DNA of 64,000 nt, taken from contig NW_025938101.1 in NCBI RefSeq assembly GCF_000764305.2, forward strand, positions 143,526 through 207,525, given 5' to 3'. Source of the stretch: Hyalella azteca. Its lineage: Eukaryota; Arthropoda; Malacostraca; Amphipoda; Hyalellidae. The notes beneath the pieces are model-generated. The model had not been told where the DNA came from. It made no database searches and worked only from the letters and a program-made list of their open reading frames with translations. The translations under genes and the position numbers were made by a program. This document shows positions 25,065 through 37,432 of the stretch, piece by piece (within the stretch, counting starts at the first letter, position 1; the number at the start of each line of letters is the position of its first letter).

Positions 25065-25228
25065 ACCGTGCCCCCGTATGCAAGAAATGCGGCAGGTTTA
25101 TAGCCTCAGAACGCGACTAGCAGCACGGCCACAAGCGTCTCGTATACCGTGCGCCCGTATGCAAGAAATGCGGCAGGTTTATAGCCTCAGAACGCGACTA
25201 GCAGCACGGCCACAAGCGTCGCGTATAA
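25065..25228. repeat. Tandem duplication, 81-bp unit, two copies
   Basis: ACCGTGC(C/G)CCCGTATGCAA starts both copies, which are nearly identical through CACGGCCACAAGCGTC. Confidence 0.92.
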
Positions 25229-28200
25229 GCTGAGGAAGGCTCACTGCTCTGACATTCAATTACACCGCCACTGTATTTTGTAACCGACCTCGGATTTCTC
25301 ATGCGAAGCCCATAGCTTCTGAGGTGTCTAAACTGTGAGATATTCACCAAGGCTGTCCAAAGCACAGCACCCGCTAATAAACATCACAGAACGTCTCCGC
25401 CCACCAATGCATTACAACTAGAACGCCTTAAAAAGTGAGCAAGCTGAAAATTTTTTGTTACTGATCAGTAATTTTATGGCATAATAAAATTGTGTAAAGC
25501 AAAATTAACGGGATACATTTTACACTGAGAAAAAGAGAGCAAAGGAAAAATTTATTTAAAATGTCAACATTTTGAAAATTGTACTTATGTATCTGTATTT
25601 TGAAATTATACAAGGACCGCATAGATTTCATAAATATATTGTATATATGCTAAGGTATAATGGATTTCAGGACCAAGTAAATTTGGTTGGTTTGTACTAT
25701 TGGATGCACAAATGGGTTCATAACATCGTCCTTACTAATGATCAAAAGACATCTTTTAAAATTCTTAGAATAACGTTATTCACCAGCAAATTTTGAACTT
25801 TACATCTGTTTAAACATTTGAAGAATGGTTTTAAAATGGTATATTTAGTCTCGGAATCAATAATTGTCACGCTTGTTCCACGATATTCAATAAAAATTGC
25901 ACCCCTATGCAGTAATGTAAATTATTTTAGTGCCATAAAAGCATAGTGAGGCCCACGGGCTGAAACATGAGGATGATATGTAGTGTAGCTCATTTTTTCC
26001 CGCTACAATAATGAAGGATGTTTTTCAGCTTACTTCCAGAGCAGCCGTTCCTCTACATTTCACGGTCCAACAAAAAATAGACGTTTTTTCAAAAATAACG
26101 CAAACTAGATAACGTTCACATTAAGATTCAAATGATCAAAAATATCCTTAAAAATTGTTCCTCGAATCAATAGCATATGTTGGATCTATCAATCCCGCCT
26201 TCATTGTTCATCATTGGCCTGGGGTTAGTATAGGCAGTATCATTTTACAGACTCTATTTCGCAGATTTCATAATCTGGATAATTTTTTCCTAACCTCATT
26301 GTATTTTAATGTTGATGGGCTTTAGATTATCGTCATTTTATGACGAGATAAAATTCAAAATGAAGTTCCCTATCAAGGCTTTACTGCCGGTGAAGTGATT
26401 AGAATGTTAATGGAACGATTCAATCTTAAAACCAGCGCTTTCGTTAAAATTTTACCATTGAACGACGTCATCTCTTCTTGAATAGAACACTTGGAATCAG
26501 CAGGGCCTGTTAGATAAGAACTTATGAAACTTATAAAATAAGTTCTTAAATCGTGAAATGTATAATAATTTATACATTATTTATCATGAAAGATATAAAG
26601 AAATATCCCTCATAACCATCTACTGCTTCTTGAAAGCACCAAGTGGCGTAGACGATAATTAGCAAGGGGTACATTGTTGATATAAGGAAAACAGCGGACG
26701 CACGGGGTTAAAACCTATAATATAAGATTTAGAGTTTAATTCGTCGTAAAAATTACCTTACTTGGTAATTCTGGGTAATTTTGCCATGTATAGATTAATT
26801 CTGACTCAGAGGTTGTTGCTCGAAGTGGTGTTAGTTGCTAATAAACTTTAGATTGGACTTTTCAATTAACTGTCAATGCGAGCTTTTTATCGTTTGTAGA
26901 CATTTTTCTGTAACCCAGAGAAAAATGTTACGAAGAATTTATTCATATTGCATAATAAACTTCATCTGTGTATGCTCAGAAATTAGTCATGATTAAACTT
27001 GATTATAGCGTTGATATGATTCTATATTTATATGAGTGTATTTATGATTGTATTCATAAATACAATATAACTGTATTTATGGAACAGTCATTGGACCTAA
27101 GTCAGTATTGAACACTCCCACATAATTTCTCTGTCCAGAGTCTATCTAGACTGAGGTGAACGATCAATCGCATTCCTGTTCCATCACAAGTAAGCTACGA
27201 AAAACCTTGATTGCTGACTTCATTAGTCCGTCCCTGCATAACAAATCCGTAGACTTTTAGATTACGCAGGTTCCCAACGGCAAATCTAACTCGCCATTTA
27301 TATATAATTTATAAAATTAAGTGTAGAAATGAGCAATATTTGTATCATTAGATATTAATACCTAGAAATATATTACCATGCACTGCTGTTTATATCATTA
27401 TTATTATTATTACTTGTTCCGATTTCTGCATTTTCGATTGACTGGCTGCTGAAATTTACGTAGATTCTTGCCGTTTGAATTGTTTAATTATGACTTTTGT
27501 ATTTTCTAATTGAAATGTTTCTTAGGAGGCTTTAAATTTGTTTGATTGATGGATAAATTAAAGATACGTTTAGATATAATCAGATTGAAAATTATGAACA
27601 GATCGTTTTTCGTATGTGCCAACTTTTTCAACGCTCTTTGAATAATTTTGAACAAATCCCACACATTGTTATTTTAATTTTAAGGGCAAACGTCGTGTTG
27701 AATACGCTGATGTAAATTTGATCAAAAAACTACTTATTAATGCCCAATAGTTTGATTCATACAATTAAATTTATAAAATAATTTCACGACTTTTTGTTAA
27801 AAACGTCTCAGTTGCTCTTTATAGTTGATCAGATGGAAAAATTTCTCGATTCTCCTTCCCACCTCTTGCAGAAACCAAAGCCATGGAAAATATCTCCATA
27901 GCAAAATAATATATTTCACAAGCAAAACGTGAAATGCAGGTGCTGAGATTTTTAACTTCAAGGATGACTTTTCGGTGTAGGACAGAGGATGTATTTCATC
28001 TTATTCTGCCTAGTTTATATGAAGAAAATTTTCTCCTTTTAAATTGGCATCGAGCGTTTAGACATTTTATAATCCAATAATATAAGGAATAAAATCTTTG
28101 AATCATATGAGGTCCATATTGAACGAGGAAATGCGAAACTTTTAAACCGAATGTATCCATAACATTATGATAACATGAAGTAGAAATGAGGCGATTACCA

Positions 28201-28421
28201 CGTTCCTCACACAATATTAAACCCCCTATTAGCATTTGTTTTTCAGTGAATATTATGGTGATTCTTTATACTTTGTTTGTAGTCATATTATCGCGGTAAT
28301 CGTAAGCACGGGCAGGGGAAAAATTCGTGGAGTTGATGCGACATGAATGGCCGGCATTTGCACGCTTTCGCTCGCTGCTCCAGATAACCAAATTAAAAGT
28401 CAACATAGACCCTATGCGACC
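25229..28421. other. No supported gene
   Basis: AT-rich, with no repeat family recognised. Confidence 0.5.
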
Positions 28422-28572
28422 GATCCCAGCCGATGCAATATAAACCGAACACCGTAGCCGTGCTGCGGTTGTAAACAGCCATGTATCGGCTACGACAGAT
28501 CCCAGCCGATGCAATATAAACCGAGCACCATAGCCGTGCTGCGGTTGTAAACAGCCATGTATCGGCTACGAA
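28422..28572. repeat. Tandem duplication, 76-bp unit, two copies
   Basis: GATCCCAGCCGATGCAATAT to CATGTATCGGCTACGA twice, with two substitutions seen. Abuts the truncated reverse transcriptase fragment. Confidence 0.92.
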
Positions 28573-28573
28573 C

Positions 28574-28875
28574 GATCAAAGATCATCTTGCAATTGCGCT
28601 TTATTTGACACATTCTTCACTGTATTATAAACTTTTGTGTCGTCGGCATACATGGAGCACACGCTGGACACTACTTCTGGCAGATCATTTATAAAAGCAA
28701 CGAACAAAATAGGCCCCAGGACGCTTCCTTGTGGCACGCCACTGCGCACTGATGTCCAGTCTGACACTGTTCCGTTAATACTGACACGTTGTCGTCTACC
28801 AACTAGAAAATCTCTGATCCATTGGAGTACGTTTCCCTCAATCCCCAAGGACTTCACTTTACGCAACAGCCGTAA
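28574..28875 (-). pseudogene. Non-LTR retrotransposon reverse transcriptase fragment
   Basis: About 98 codons remain open and carry reverse transcriptase palm motifs: WIRDFLVGRRQRV, SGVPQGSVLGPILF, FINDLP and the YADD catalytic box (CSMYADDTKVY). The arrangement is that of CR1/L2- or Jockey-like non-LTR elements. The fragment is truncated on both sides: it stops right after a LQDDL segment at the edge of a 76-bp tandem duplication, and its other edge forms a 13-bp perfect inverted repeat (28851-28863 with 28871-28883). No endonuclease or remaining RT domains are nearby, so it is a dead remnant. Confidence 0.85.
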
Positions 28876-28883
28876 AGTGAAGT

Positions 28884-31160
28884 ATAAACTTGTTCGATAC
28901 AAATTTTGTATTACAAATTTTTTATTTATTAATCAGAGTGTCGCAAGCTTTGAGTTACTTGATAATTAATTTTCCTAAATCATAACTTATAAACTTGTTC
29001 GAACTTGATGATTAGTTCGTAGCTGACAGCAAAACTGCGTGAAAGACTCATGGCATGTTTTCGAGTTCCCGCGTATATATGTTGTTCCACGGATATCGAC
29101 ATTATGATAATGAAAAAATTATCCTAAATAAAGTTGTCCTGAAATAATAAACGAAGTATAGTATATGAGCAGCAATTTTGTGCAAAAATTCATAAACGAG
29201 TAAGGTAATTGATATGTAGTGATGTCTGAAGGCCGTTGTCCAAGAATAATTTAGTTAGGGATGCAGTCATTTTCTGATACGCCGGATTTCACACGTAATG
29301 TTCAGTAACTATGGATAGGTAGCAGTTGCATTACTAGTGAGATGTACTTCTTGCAAGTAAGTGTGCTTCTTGCTGGTAACTTTTTGTTCCCTAAAATTGC
29401 TGTATTGGCAATTTGGATTACCGGTTAGTAAATCCAGCATGTCTTCTGATGCATTCCGTATAACTTCTGCCTGTCTTACCATGGTTATATAGAACCCATG
29501 TGGTCTGTTGTGACTCTGTTATCGAGTTTGCAATAGCTAACGTACTTCGGAATAAGCTGTTCAAATTTATCAGTGGCGCCCAATTTGCAAAGTACACGCT
29601 TTCTAGCGCGAAACACCTCAAAATTAAACTCACACCAAAGGATCGCAAATCAAGGCCAAAAGTTCGGCGCGGCTGTTATGTAAATGAAAAGAATTACCTA
29701 AAGTGAGTAATTTTATATTCATAAATATTAATCATCAGTCTGGAGGTCGCGGGAAGGTTGAGGGCAACCCACGCAGTCGTGAACCTGTAATGACAGGCTT
29801 TTTGCATTCTAATTTAGAGCTTTTTAACTTTTTCTATTTTTTTAAGATTTTGACGAGCGGTTGAAATAATCTCTGCATTTCATTATGGGAATCGCTGGAC
29901 AGCAACTCTGGGTTACATTATTCTGCATCTCACAAACAGAGTGATAATTTCAGTCCCATTGTATTGATGGCATAAGAGTCTACGAAACGTTAACAGAAAC
30001 AATGTACATATGCTGAAGTCACGGTTGTCCAGAACTGCTAGGTGCTCAGTTTCTTCATTGAACGATACTTTCGAAATTTAGGTTAGCTTATTATAAGTTT
30101 GGATAGATTAAGCGAGAAATAATAACATTACTATAATTTAATTGCAAATAACTTAACCTAACCAATCCTAATCGAGCTAACCTTGACCTAACCTAATGTT
30201 TTTAGACTCGTTTTAAGCGAAAACTTAACAACGCAAATATAATATAAAATTCACAGATTATGCCAACGTTATGAATATTCCACTGTCTATTTATTTTCCG
30301 CTTGCTATTAAACTTATGTGAAAACATGCTCTCGAAGTTCGTATGAACCTGACGTCGTTTGAACTGTTATCCCGTCATCCCGCATCCCGTGCACCCCAAT
30401 CAAATCAATAGTTTTGCGAAATAAGTTCGATTAAGTTGAAAACTTACCGTTAAGTCCTATATTTGTCATGGAATTTCAAGTTTTATATCAGAAGGAAACG
30501 TTTCGTGATTTTATCACGATTTGCACATAGCAATTAATAATCTAATTGAAGATTTGCTATTTCCCGTAATTCTTATCGCGCACCGCAGTGATGTTCGATT
30601 TCCCCATTATAAATGCAATGTTACTCCCAGGTAATATCTAGGCATGTGATATTACCTATTATCGTACGTACGCGCCAAAACAACCTATATTTAGGTCGAC
30701 GCGTTGCTAAGAAATGAATGCCAAACGTTTCATGAATATTTTGTGAATGAGTTTAAAATTAGAAATTTACAGCACTTGTTTCTGCTTAAATATTTTTATA
30801 ATGAAATGCGGGAAATACGTAGCTACACTACACTACCATAATTAAGCAATAATCGGCTGTACAAATGAACTAGGCCAGGTACAACTGAGGGCCCGGCGAT
30901 GTTATTGCTGGCATCGCTGACAAGGCAGCAAATGACGACGAATGTATTTTGCGCTCGGTTAGTGACAGCAGGCAAAGCAAAGAGAGTTGCTGTGAATGCG
31001 ACATTAACGCGGACCGCCACTCTAAATCTGCTAATTAAACTTACGTACGAGTTGGTAAAGGCGCTTGTGAATACTCCGTCTGTTGTTAATAATAACATGA
31101 GAAATAAATGACTAATAAATGACTAACATGATAAATGACTAACATGAGAAATAAATGACA
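28884..31160. other. No supported gene
   Basis: A plus-strand frame near 29500-29700 ends at GTGAGT after a lysine-rich segment; not recognised. CCTAACC-type motifs occur around 30145-30205. Confidence 0.45.
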
Positions 31161-31230
31161 GTGACATACGGCGGTAGAGGGTTAACTTTAAAGTTATGTT
31201 CCCGGAGAGTGACATACGGCGGTAGAGGGT

Positions 31231-31268
31231 CTGTCTCTTATACACATCTAGATGTGTATAAGAGACAG
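31231..31268. other. Nextera mate-pair junction adapter, full 38 bases
   Basis: CTGTCTCTTATACACATCT joined to AGATGTGTATAAGAGACAG. Its translation contains SYTHLDVYKRQ, a known signature of this adapter in contaminated protein predictions. The bases before it (31209-31230) duplicate 31161-31182, another sign of a false join. Confidence 0.98.
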
Positions 31269-32290
31269 CACACCAGTAGTAGTCTGAGTAGGGATCACAT
31301 TAATAACAAAGAAATTACATTGGTTACAATGGGGACTTCCATTATAATATCACGTACGAGATATGTCAGCTGCACCTTCGCCAATCTACAGCACAAGCCT
31401 GCTATCATTTCGTACTTCATAAACAAACAGAAGCAGTCAAATAATATATATAATGTTTTTCATCATACACAAAAATGAAAATGCTTGGGATTTTCTCTGA
31501 TAAACTAGGCAGTCAATTTTTTTTACCGGCGATTTCCTTTTTAATAAATATTCTCACCTTTCTTTTAATAGAAAGTTCATGCAATTTAGGTCATAATTTA
31601 GTTTAATTTTTCTAAGTCGTTAAGTCAAGCTTCTGCAATTATCTCTGAAAACATCTGCAATTTTAGAATTTTCTAATAACGATAATTTTTTCGTGGTTTT
31701 GGGAAAGATCTCAAGTTAATATTCACCTCCTCCCCGCGCTTAAATTAATTATTAGCGCTGTTAATTTAAAGGCATTTAATATTTGCCAAGATGTCTAATG
31801 TATTGCAATATTCTTCTTTACTTGGAAAAAATTATATTTACGATTCGTAAAGTCTCACAATAAATAGTTCAAGCTAATAAACCAGTATCAATAAAAAGAC
31901 ACTAATTAACCTGTTGAATTTGAATGAGCCATGAAGTGGTTTATCCCATACCTCATTTATTTTCATTTGTTTGCTTTATAATTACGGTGACCACTTTAAG
32001 CCCAAGTGTTCAGTTGCAGAATATTTTAGCATTATATGGTGCAGAAGGAGTCCAAATGTTAAACTTAGAACGCAAAATTTCGTATAAAATTCAGTTATCT
32101 GTTAATAAAGCCTTCGAAGTCTAAATGAAACGTAGACTAGGTAAAAGTTCAATAGATTTCACTAGAAAAATACCCTATTTATATTTTTGGTATCATTGTA
32201 TTTGAAGTCTGTTGTATTATTAGTTTATATCTATCACTTTTATCCATCTTTTGTTTAACTATTAATATTGTTGGCCTTACGATCATTGGT
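31269..32290. other. No supported gene
   Basis: AT-rich; its true distance from the sequence left of the adapter at 31231-31268 is uncertain. Confidence 0.5.
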
Positions 32291-32294
32291 TAAA

Positions 32295-32575
32295 CGTTGG
32301 GGGGTAAGGGGTTAAACAATAAAAAGAGACGAATGAAAGAAAAAGGTTAAAAACGAATAAAAGAAAAGGTTAAAAAAAAAGAAAAGGTTAAAAAACGAAT
32401 AAAAGAAAAAAGGTTAAAAACGAATAAAAGAAAAGGTAAAAAAAAGAAAAGGTTAAAAAACGAATAAAAGAAAAAGGTTAAAAACGAATAAAAGAAAAGG
32501 TTAAAAAAAAGAAAAGGTTAAAACACGAATAAAAGAAAAAGGTTAAAAGAATAGAGCTTTACAGTGTTAAACGTT
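32295..32575. repeat. A-rich short tandem repeat bounded by TTAAACGTTGGGGG
   Basis: Irregular AAAAACGAATAAAAGAAAAGG units between two copies of TTAAACGTTGGGGG (about 32291 and 32570). The right boundary lies inside a hairpin pairing AGCTTTACAGTGT with ACACTGTAAGCTT (imperfect). Confidence 0.8.
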
Positions 32576-32727
32576 GGGGGTTACACTGTAAGCTTTATTC
32601 TTTTATTAATTTAGTTATAGGGCCCCAAATTTCAATTTCTGTTCATTTTCACTCGGATCTTTCATGCAGAGGCCCCACAAATAAGGAGCTACATCCCTCG
32701 TACTTCACTCGCCCGTTGAAGCAAGAG

Positions 32728-32845
32728 GCATTTTATTAGCACACTTAGTATTATATTTTATTATTAGCACACTTAGCTCTTTTATTAGCACACTTATTAG
32801 CACACATTTTATTAGCACACATTTTATTCGCACACTTAGTGCGCA
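32728..32845. repeat. Short tandem repeat of TTTTATTAGCACAC
   Basis: Six to seven irregular copies of TTTATTAGCACACTTAG-like units. Confidence 0.8.
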
Positions 32846-32986
32846 CCTCTAAACGCATTAGCGCGGCGCTGCTCCAGCGCAGCACAAAACATCAAACTTT
32901 CTTTAAAATTTTTGAATAATTATAATAATTGTTAAATGACCGACGTTTGGCCATAGCAAATTTGCTCACGATTAATTTAAAAAAAT

Positions 32987-33134
32987 ATAACTCAGTACTC
33001 ACTGCAGTGAGTGACAGAGAGCGCATTTTCTCGTCGACGAAAACTTGAGATCACGGACGGACGGACAGACAGACAGATGGACATGGCGAGCACAATAGTG
33101 CATTTTTTCCATAAATGAGAAAATGCCCTAAAAA
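32987..33134 (-). mobile_element. Helentron-like element, copy 5
   Basis: Full copy with palindrome, subterminal inverted repeats (one base changed in the distal one, ATGCCC) and a shorter GACR tract. It lies in a gene-free stretch. Confidence 0.67.
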
Positions 33135-33903
33135 GGAACCAGAATATGTGTGAGGACTTCGTTCAGGATATGCGGGGTATTATTAGGTGCACAATAGGCA
33201 CCTTTCTTCAATAGGAGAGCACTACAAAAATCCTTAGGAGGAGATTTGGAGTTTTAGAGCCGGCGGAGTCAAGGCCCCGGAAGTTGATCCTTTATGAAGG
33301 CGTTGCGCAGGCAAATGGAATGATCAACTGCAAGGCCTTATTGCTAGGACTGGGATACTGCATTTGTAGTCTAGAATAAGTTGGTTGTGATGAACGTAAA
33401 CTGAAACAGTAATCAAACGTGTACTGGAACATTAAATAAAGGGGCTTGGAGTTTTTCGTAATTGTTTATATCATATTAGTAATTTAAGTTATTGTTGAAG
33501 TTAATTAATCGAAATTAAATAGGTAGATATCATGCATCGTCCAAATTCAAAAACATCCTTAGATCTTTCTCTTGCAGTAACACATAAAACACGCTGCCCA
33601 GCTCTGCTTATACCCAGAGGTGGGCAGTAGCGCGCTACATGTAGCGGTAGCGATAGCGGCGGCCCAGTGTTGCCAGATGGGCCTTTTTCAGGCCAAATTT
33701 CGCAATTGTGACATTTTTTTAAATGCATTGGCTGATTAAAATACACGTGGCCTTTTTGTACAATTGTGGCCTTTTTTATGAAAAATTTAATTCTCGGCTT
33801 TTTTTGGTAATAATTTTGTCTTTCAATTTTATTCAAGACAAGTACACCTGAATTTAGTTTCTCCCAAAGACGAGTACACTCAAATTTTGACACGTAACTG
33901 TGT

Positions 33904-34115
33904 CAACACTTCGGTTTACGGGTTTAGGTGGCAACACTTCGGTTTACGGGTTTAGGTGGCAACACTTTGGTTGCACCATAAGTTGCCGACTCGTATTAAT
34001 TAATAACCATCCAGTTGCCGACTACATATCCAGTTGCCGACTTTACATATTTATATATTACATATTTACATTACATTACATCATACATATCCAGTTGCCG
34101 ACTCGTAATAATTAA
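33904..34115. repeat. Two short arrays: 28-bp unit, then CCAGTTGCCGACT
   Basis: CAACACTTCGGTTTACGGGT recurs at 28-bp spacing (33904, 33932, 33960). It is followed by dispersed copies of CCAGTTGCCGACT and ATTAATTAATAACCAT to about 34115. Confidence 0.8.
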
Positions 34116-34628
34116 TAACCATGGATGGCAGAGATAATTCTTAACTTGACACAGACAAAATTTTGACCGAAGGTTTTGAATTATTATTTCTTATCTGAAC
34201 TAATTCTTAACTAATTAATATTGATAATACTTCTCTGAATCTAAATTGAAGTTTATACTTTTATGTTAAAGTTATATATTTATATGTAATTGAAGTCCAA
34301 CACTGCGTCCAATACTGGTTTTTCGTAAGGGATTATTCCATGGGCCTATTTCTTCGGTGCCGACACTTATATTCTATTCTAACTGCGATTTTTGGCTTTT
34401 CCAACGTCTTTTAACTCGATAACGCACAGGTATTGACGTATGATGACCATCGGCGTTTAGGAGTTGGCAGCGCTCGTAAATGCGAGTAGTAAGTTGAGAA
34501 ACTGGTAGCTTGAGAAAATTTGAGGCTGTTTTTTTTTCGCAACCATCGATTAAGTATTTAAACTTTTTGCACTGTTTACTTTGATAGAGGAAAACCGGCA
34601 CCTAGGTTATTGAAATTTGGAGTATTTA

Positions 34629-34685
34629 GGCCGGAGTTCGCATTTCCAACACGTTCAGTGAGTGTTGGAAATGCGAACTCCGGCC
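34629..34685. repeat. Perfect 24-bp inverted repeat, 9-base loop
   Basis: Arms at 34629-34652 and 34662-34685 are exact complements (GGCCGGAGTTCGCATTTCC at the outer part); the loop is GTTCAGTGA. Transcribed from either strand it would give a stable 24-bp stem. No T tract follows, and this is not a bacterial context. Confidence 0.95.
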
Positions 34686-34805
34686 ACAATCATGCACAGT
34701 TTCAAAATAAAACAGGTAGGAAATTAAACATGTTGTAAAATATCCGTCATTTGCTGAGGTTAGGTTCAAACCAGGAAAAAGTTATTATGGCGACTATCAC
34801 ACAGG

Positions 34806-34990
34806 TGGTTAGGTTAGGTTTGATTAGGTTAGGTAAGGCAAAGATAGTTCAGGCAAGGTTAGGTTAGGATAGGTTAGGTTAGTGTAAGTTATGTTGGATT
34901 GGGTTGGGTGAGATAAGGTAAGATTAGGTTAGGTCAGGTTAGTTTAGATATGTCAGGCTGTGACCAGTTCGGTTAGGTTAGGTTAGGGTT
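34806..34990. repeat. Degenerate interstitial TTAGG-type tract
   Basis: Many GGTTAGGTTAGGTT-like pentamers with substitutions. TTAGG is the common arthropod telomere repeat. A minus-sense patch (CCTAACC forms) lies near 30145-30205. Either an old internal telomere-like insertion or a simple-sequence drift product. Confidence 0.75.
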
Positions 34991-35161
34991 TTTGGATAGG
35001 TAAGACTAATGAAAGATTGTTTTAAACACTGTTATGACTAATGACACACACAGGAAAAGGCCACAATTGGGGGATACTTGTGTGTAGTGGGAAATGTGTG
35101 GCGAAGAGAAGAAGAGATAAAAAGAAAAAAAGTAAAAAAAAAGTATGGTGGCTGATCTGGT

Positions 35162-35311
35162 TCGGCAGGAGCGGCTCACTTTCTGTGTGCCTACAGCCAG
35201 CGAAGCGGACGCTAAACTTATACTCTCCACTTTTGATTCGGCAGGAGCGGCTCACTTTCTGTGTGCCTACAGCCAGCGAAGCGGACGCTAAACTTATACT
35301 CTCCACTTTTG
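35162..35311. repeat. Tandem duplication, 76-bp unit, two copies
   Basis: TCGGCAGGAGCGGCTCACTT to ATACTCTCCACTTTTGAT occurs twice with no difference seen. Confidence 0.93.
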
Positions 35312-36302
35312 ATATGCTGCTGCTGTATAATCACGTACAGGGGGGTTTGAGGTCAAAGTTTTCACTCGAGCCGTTTTTCCCAAGACAGGCAGAATCAGAC
35401 ATTTGACACGAAAAAACAAATATGTAAGAAATTATTCAAGATATTGTGAGGGAGATGAGCGGATCACGAACACAACAAAAAAGTCAACTGTACTGAGAAG
35501 ATAATGCTCAGTGAATATGTGTATAAATGTATTACAACGTTCATTCATTGGATTCTGCGTTGACCGTTTAAGTCGAGAACGAGGGCAAAATCGGAAAAAT
35601 TCACACAGTCTAGACATCACCGTTAGGTCCGAAAATACCAGTGTAGAGTTTCATTAAGCTGTGTTTATTAGTTTAGGAAATATTTCATGGTCGCTGTGTA
35701 TATGTATATTTTTGGAGACCGACCGTGAAATTGTTCGAGACGTGTAAAACAGCACCACACTGAGCCACGTACGTTTCAAGTCATTTACAGACTACTAATT
35801 ATTTTTCAAGAACATATGGAGTGAGGAGCGGTCAAGCGGAGAAAATATATCCCAATGTTAATGCATATTGCAACTCATCAATACATGTGGCACTAGCTTA
35901 CGGTGTTTAAATATCACTATTTACGGCGCGCCCGCTCCATGCTTCCTGAACTGAGTGAATTTACTCTCCGAAATACTTCTTAATGAGTATGACTGGCACA
36001 CTTTTAACTGCATCATTGACGTGAAAATTGCCATCACAGTAATGAACAACAATAATATCACTTCTGAATTGATATTAGCTATTATACTTTATTCAGTATA
36101 GCAATTTAGTATTTCTTCCACACAATTCATTGACTACCTAGCGTTATTATTAAAACCAACAGGATAATAATTGGAGGGAGAGTCCCGATCAGAATTTGCC
36201 GAGGACAATTCTTTTTTCATGTTGTTTAATGACTGGTTTGAGTGGTTTCGAAAAGGCTGATAACTAAAATTACTTCTCTTCCCTGCTAATTCCTATTAAC
36301 AA
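35312..36302. other. No supported gene
   Basis: Nothing recognised on either strand. Confidence 0.5.
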
Positions 36303-36530
36303 TGGATGCCGGCTTGCTAGTGGTAACTCTTGGTAACTTTAGGTGCTGGCTTCCTAGCGGTAACTCTTGGTAACTTTAGGTGCTGGCTTCCTAGCGGTAA
36401 CTCTTATTAGCTTTAGGTGCTGGCTTCCTAGCGGTAACTCTTATTAGCTTTAGGTGCTGGCTTCCTAGCGGTAACTCTTATTAGCTTTAGGTGCTGGCTT
36501 GCTAGCGGTAACTCTTAGTAACTTTGGGCG
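36303..36530. repeat. Minisatellite, 37-bp unit, about 6 copies
   Basis: GGTGCTGGCTTCCTAGCGGT followed by AACTCTTATTAGCTTTA; the first and last units vary. Confidence 0.92.
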
Positions 36531-37320
36531 CCGCCTAGCTTCATCAAATCGTTACTTTACCCGAGGGGAAATCAAACGAACACACATGTATATATAATAG
36601 AATATTTCTGGAGGGATTGTCAGTCATGGAAGGGGAAATGAGGCACAACGTGTTTATTTCCCACTGGTCGAACGGGGAGAAAAAATCCCGAAATCGCAGA
36701 TTTAGGTGAAAGAAACCAATCAGCGTTGATTACACACAACTTAGAGCAGATTCAAATAATTAAAATTGAAGACATTAAAACCAAACACAACAAACAATAT
36801 CAGTTTTTATTCTTCTGACACGGATCATGAGGTGGATAAAATAGATCCCCTTAACATGCCAAGTCTTGAGACTTGAAATGTCTTATTTTAGCTCTGCTAT
36901 TAGGAAGCAATGCATAGCTTATAGGTTTAATTGCAGTTTGGCCCTCCTAGGATGTTAAGTCTCGTCAGGTGTTTGGTTCAAATGAACCACATGAGATCTA
37001 TAATTTGCTGCCCATGGCGCTATTATTAGACAATATTCATACCTGCAATGCAGGAATTGAACTTTACATCGAAGATAATCAAAATAATATAAATACATTC
37101 GAAAAATAATTGACCTATAAGAATTGTAAATCAATGGGGAAGAAGAAGCCTATAACTATTAAAGAACAGCGTTTTGAATGCATTAACAATAAGAAAAATA
37201 TTTTGTGTGGACATGATGCTCTATTCTTACTACAAAGAATCGAAAAATTACAATAAAAGTTTGAATGTTGGGCGATGAAGTGTTGGACCAACAACAGCTT
37301 TTTGAACCTAAGCGCAGCTC

Positions 37321-37432
37321 ATTACATGGAGCACCATCACAATAGTGGACAATAATAATGGATTACATGGAGCACCATCACAATAATGGACAATAATAAT
37401 GGATTACATGGAGCACCATCACAATAATGGAC
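37321..37432. repeat. Minisatellite, 41-bp unit, about 2.7 copies
   Basis: ATTACATGGAGCACCATCAC starts units at 37321, 37362 and 37403. Confidence 0.9.

Noticed and set aside
29500..29706. Plus-strand lysine-rich frame ending at GTGAGT
   Set aside because: Exon-like but unrecognised and isolated; a minus-strand frame is equally open.
31155..31478. Forward frame containing SYTHLDVYKRQ
   Set aside because: The peptide is the translation of the mate-pair adapter; the frame is artificial.
33605..33680. CAGAGGTGGGCAGTAGCGCG, resembling a hAT-type terminal inverted repeat
   Set aside because: Only one end was found; no partner end or target duplication located.
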